The notes beneath the pieces are model-generated. The model saw only the letters and a program-made list of their open reading frames with translations. It made no database searches and was not told the origin of the DNA. From Cytobacillus oceanisediminis (GTDB lineage Bacteria > Bacillota > Bacilli > Bacillales > Cytobacillaceae), in NCBI RefSeq assembly GCF_007830235.1, contig NZ_VLKI01000009.1:113230-177229 (forward strand): 64,000 nt of DNA. The letters run 5' to 3'. Numbering within the stretch: position 1 is the first letter of the stretch; each line of letters begins with the position of its first letter. The position numbers and the translations under genes were made by a program. Shown piece after piece: positions 61,533 through 64,000 of this stretch.

Positions 61533-64000
61533 GACCGTACGTTTATTGATAGGCCGTTCCGGAAGCGGCAAAACGGAGTACTGCCTGAATGAAATCCGCG
61601 ATGAACTGCGGTTCAGCCCTGATGGGGATCCGATTATCTATTTAGTTCCGGAACAGATGACGTTTCTATCAGAATATAAATTAATTACAACACCAGGTTT
61701 AAATGGAATGGTTCGAGGCCAGGTGTATTCATTTACGCGCCTTGCCTGGAGAATTCTTCAGGAAACTGGAGGCATGAGCAGATACCATCTTAATAGTGTT
61801 GGGATCAGCATGCTGATCCGCAAAATCATTGAAGATAAAAAGGATGAGCTGATGCTTTTCCAGCGGGCTGCCGATAAGAATGGATTTATCCAGCAAATCG
61901 AACAGATGATGACAGAATTTAAACGTTATTGTGTCAATCCTGATGAGCTGGCAGAGCGGCAGAATAAGCTTTCAGCTGGCGGGGAATCGAACAAAGCGCT
62001 GCAGGATAAGCTTCATGATCTTGAATTAATCTATAAAAACTTTGAAGAATCCCTTTCCGGAAAATATACAGATTCTGAGGATTATTTCCGTTTGCTTGCG
62101 GAAAAAGCCCCGCAATCACAGTATCTAAAAAATGCAGAAGTATATATAGATGGCTTTTATAGTTTTACACCGCAGGAATATATGATCGTTGAGCAGCTTA
62201 TGAAACTGTGCAAAAAGGTAACCATTACACTCACGCTTGATCGTCCGTTTAAGCAAAGCGCTCCTGATGATCTCCATTTATTCAGGATGACTGGTGAAAA
62301 CTATCAAACGATCTTTGAAATGGCTTCCCGGAATGGTCTGGATGTGGAAGAGATCAAGCTTACTGATCAAAAAAGGTGGAACACGCCTTCCCTGAGGCAT
62401 CTCGAAGCCAATTTTGACAGCAGGCCTGCTGCCGCTTTTTCAGGAGAGGCAGACATTCATATTGGACAGGCTGTCAATAGGAGAGCTGAAATCGAAGGCG
62501 TCGCCAGAAAAATAAACCAGCTTATCCGCATCGAAGGATACCGTTACAGGGATATTGCGGTCCTCGCAAGAAATGGACAGGATTATCATGACATGATTGA
62601 AACCGTGTTCCATGACTATGATATTCCTTATTTCATTGACCAAAAAAGGACAATGCTGAATCACCCTCTAGTGGAATTAATTCGCTCGACCTTGGAAATC
62701 ATCAATGGGAACTGGCGATATGAACCGATTTTTAGAGCGGTTAAGTCTGAGCTGATCTTTCCGTCCAAGTTAAATCAATCCCGATTGCGCGAGCAGATGG
62801 ACAGGCTTGAAAACTATGTTCTTGCCTATGGCATCCAGGGGGATAAGTGGACGAAGAAGAAAAGATGGATTTACAGAAGGATTAGGGGGCTGGAGTTTGA
62901 AGCTGTTGCCCAGACAGATGCCGAAAAGAAAACCGAAGATGAATTAAACGATCTTCGGGAAATGATTACCGGACCGATTTTAAGGCTAACCCGCCGCCTT
63001 AAAAAAGCTGATAATGGCCGTAAATATTGTGAAGCATTGTTTTTATACCTTGAAGAACTTGATGTTCCATTAAAGCTCGAACAGTGGAAAACGGCTGAAG
63101 AGGAAAAGGGGAATCTTGTTAAGTCAAGGGAACATGGCCAGGCATGGAATGCCATTATGGAGCTTCTGGATCAATATGTAGAAATGCTGGGTGAAGAAGA
63201 AGTTACACTTAAGCGGTTTGCTTCTATCCTTGATGCCGGAATGGAATCGCTGCGCTTTACGCTTGTTCCGCCTGCCATAGATCAGGTTATGGCAGCAGAT
63301 TTGGAGAGATCCCGTTTAACTGACATTAAAGCTGCTTTTGTCATTGGCCTTAATGAAGGAGTACTTCCTGCCAAATTCACGGAGGACGGTGTGCTTGCGG
63401 ATGAAGACAGGGAAATGCTGTATGCAAATGGCATGAAACTTGCCCCTGGAAGCCGCACCCGCCTTCTTGATGAGGAATTTTTAGCCTATAAGGCCTTTGT
63501 CACCCCATCAGAAAGACTTTTTATCAGCTACCCGCTGGCAAATGAAGAAGGCAAAGCACTTATGCCTTCTCCTTTTATTAAAAGAATGGGAGATTTATTC
63601 CCGGAATGCAGGCAGCATGCCTTTATGGCCGATCCGGCAGAATTGCCGGAAGCTGAACAGCTTGAATATGCGGATAATCTTAATACTGCACTTTCTTATC
63701 TGACATCACAGCTGCAGCTGAAGAAGCAAAACTATCCGATTTATGATTTGTGGTGGGATGTTTATAATTTTTATTTAAAAGATGAGCAATGGAGAAGGCC
63801 GGCACTAAAGGTCCTTTCCAGCCTGAATTATGAAAATCGCACACAGCAGCTTGGTGATGGCATCAGTAAAGAGCTGTATGGCGACCATATTCAGGCAAGT
63901 GTATCCAGAATGGAATTATTCCACAGCTGTCCGTTTTCCCATTTTGCCCAGCACGGCCTAAGGCTGCGGGAAAGGCAGGTATACCGTCTGGAGGCGCCGG
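61533..64000 (+). CDS. addB: ATP-dependent deoxyribonuclease subunit AddB (3-prime end outside window)
   Basis: About 822 codons are present from ATG 61533 (AAGGAGG), open to the right edge. The N-terminal LLIGRSGSGKTEYCLNEI is the AddB P-loop. IYLVPEQMTFLSEYKL, YSFTRLAWRILQE and VYIDGFYSFTPQEYMIVEQL follow. Near the end RMELFHSCPFSHFAQHGLRL carries the first Fe-S cluster cysteine; the other three and the rest of the nuclease domain lie outside. With AddA it resects double-strand breaks to Chi for recombination. Confidence 0.95.

Overview
The window is a low-GC Bacillaceae chromosome segment. Its gene order follows the Bacillus subtilis prsA-to-addB region: prsA, scoC, yhaH, trpP, serC, hit, ecsABC, the yhaA-like amidohydrolase, yhfA, hmoB, hemEHY, yhgD-yhgE, yhfH, yhfI, lplJ, lcfB, yhfN, yhzC, comK, yhjD, yhjE, sipV, addB. 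The proteins resemble B. subtilis orthologues but are clearly divergent, and the accessory genes and repeats differ. I infer a soil or marine Bacillus relative (Cytobacillus/Mesobacillus-like) and cannot fix the species.

Layout. 1-6.2 kb: prsA start (minus strand), two tiny YjcZ-type sporulation proteins, then minus-strand scoC, yhaH, trpP, serC and hit. 7.1-9.8 kb: ecsABC. 10.2-13.5 kb: M20 amidohydrolase, PAP2 phosphatase, YhfA-type transporter. 13.8-16.9 kb: a complete liaF-liaS-liaR cell-envelope stress module and hmoB. 17.5-24.3 kb: heme genes hemE, hemH, hemY, then TetR regulator yhgD and its likely target yhgE. 24.7-29 kb: yhfI, lplJ, lcfB with a FadR operator, and an enoyl-CoA hydratase. 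29.2-32.4 kb: a three-gene ABC importer. 32.9-34.6 kb: XRE-cupin regulator divergent from azlCD. 35-38.6 kb: M48 protease, a frameshifted S51 peptidase, an IDEAL protein, comK, yhjD. 38.9-43.6 kb: S9 peptidase, LCP protein, yhjE, sipV.

43.7-59.7 kb is the main accessory region. A 1085-residue STAND/SARP-type regulator is followed by a branched-chain-amino-acid-type ABC importer, a small unknown protein, a KASIII-like enzyme, a PhaZ-like hydrolase, a FabG-like reductase and a thiolase, and further on by an acyl-CoA ligase and an acetyltransferase. Two promoters here, before the binding protein and before the ligase, share one architecture: TGTAAC, 5 bp, TGTAAC, 10 bp, a -10 hexamer. That is the 11-bp direct-repeat layout used by SARP activators, so I predict a single regulon for uptake and thiolytic breakdown of an unidentified acyl, ester or hydroxyacid compound.

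The intergenic DNA is unusually structured. Three arrays repeat a locus-specific core about every 21 bp (about 9.87, 34.72 and 40.98 kb). Two tandem arrays have an exact 52-bp period (32.45 and 56.67 kb). A MITE-like element of about 245 bp occurs four times; one copy has perfect 12-bp terminal inverted repeats and a 6-bp target duplication. Two segments look like right ends of IS200/IS605 elements, and hairpin-rich repeats abut yhfI, addB and the MFS gene. No rRNA, tRNA or CRISPR array was seen.
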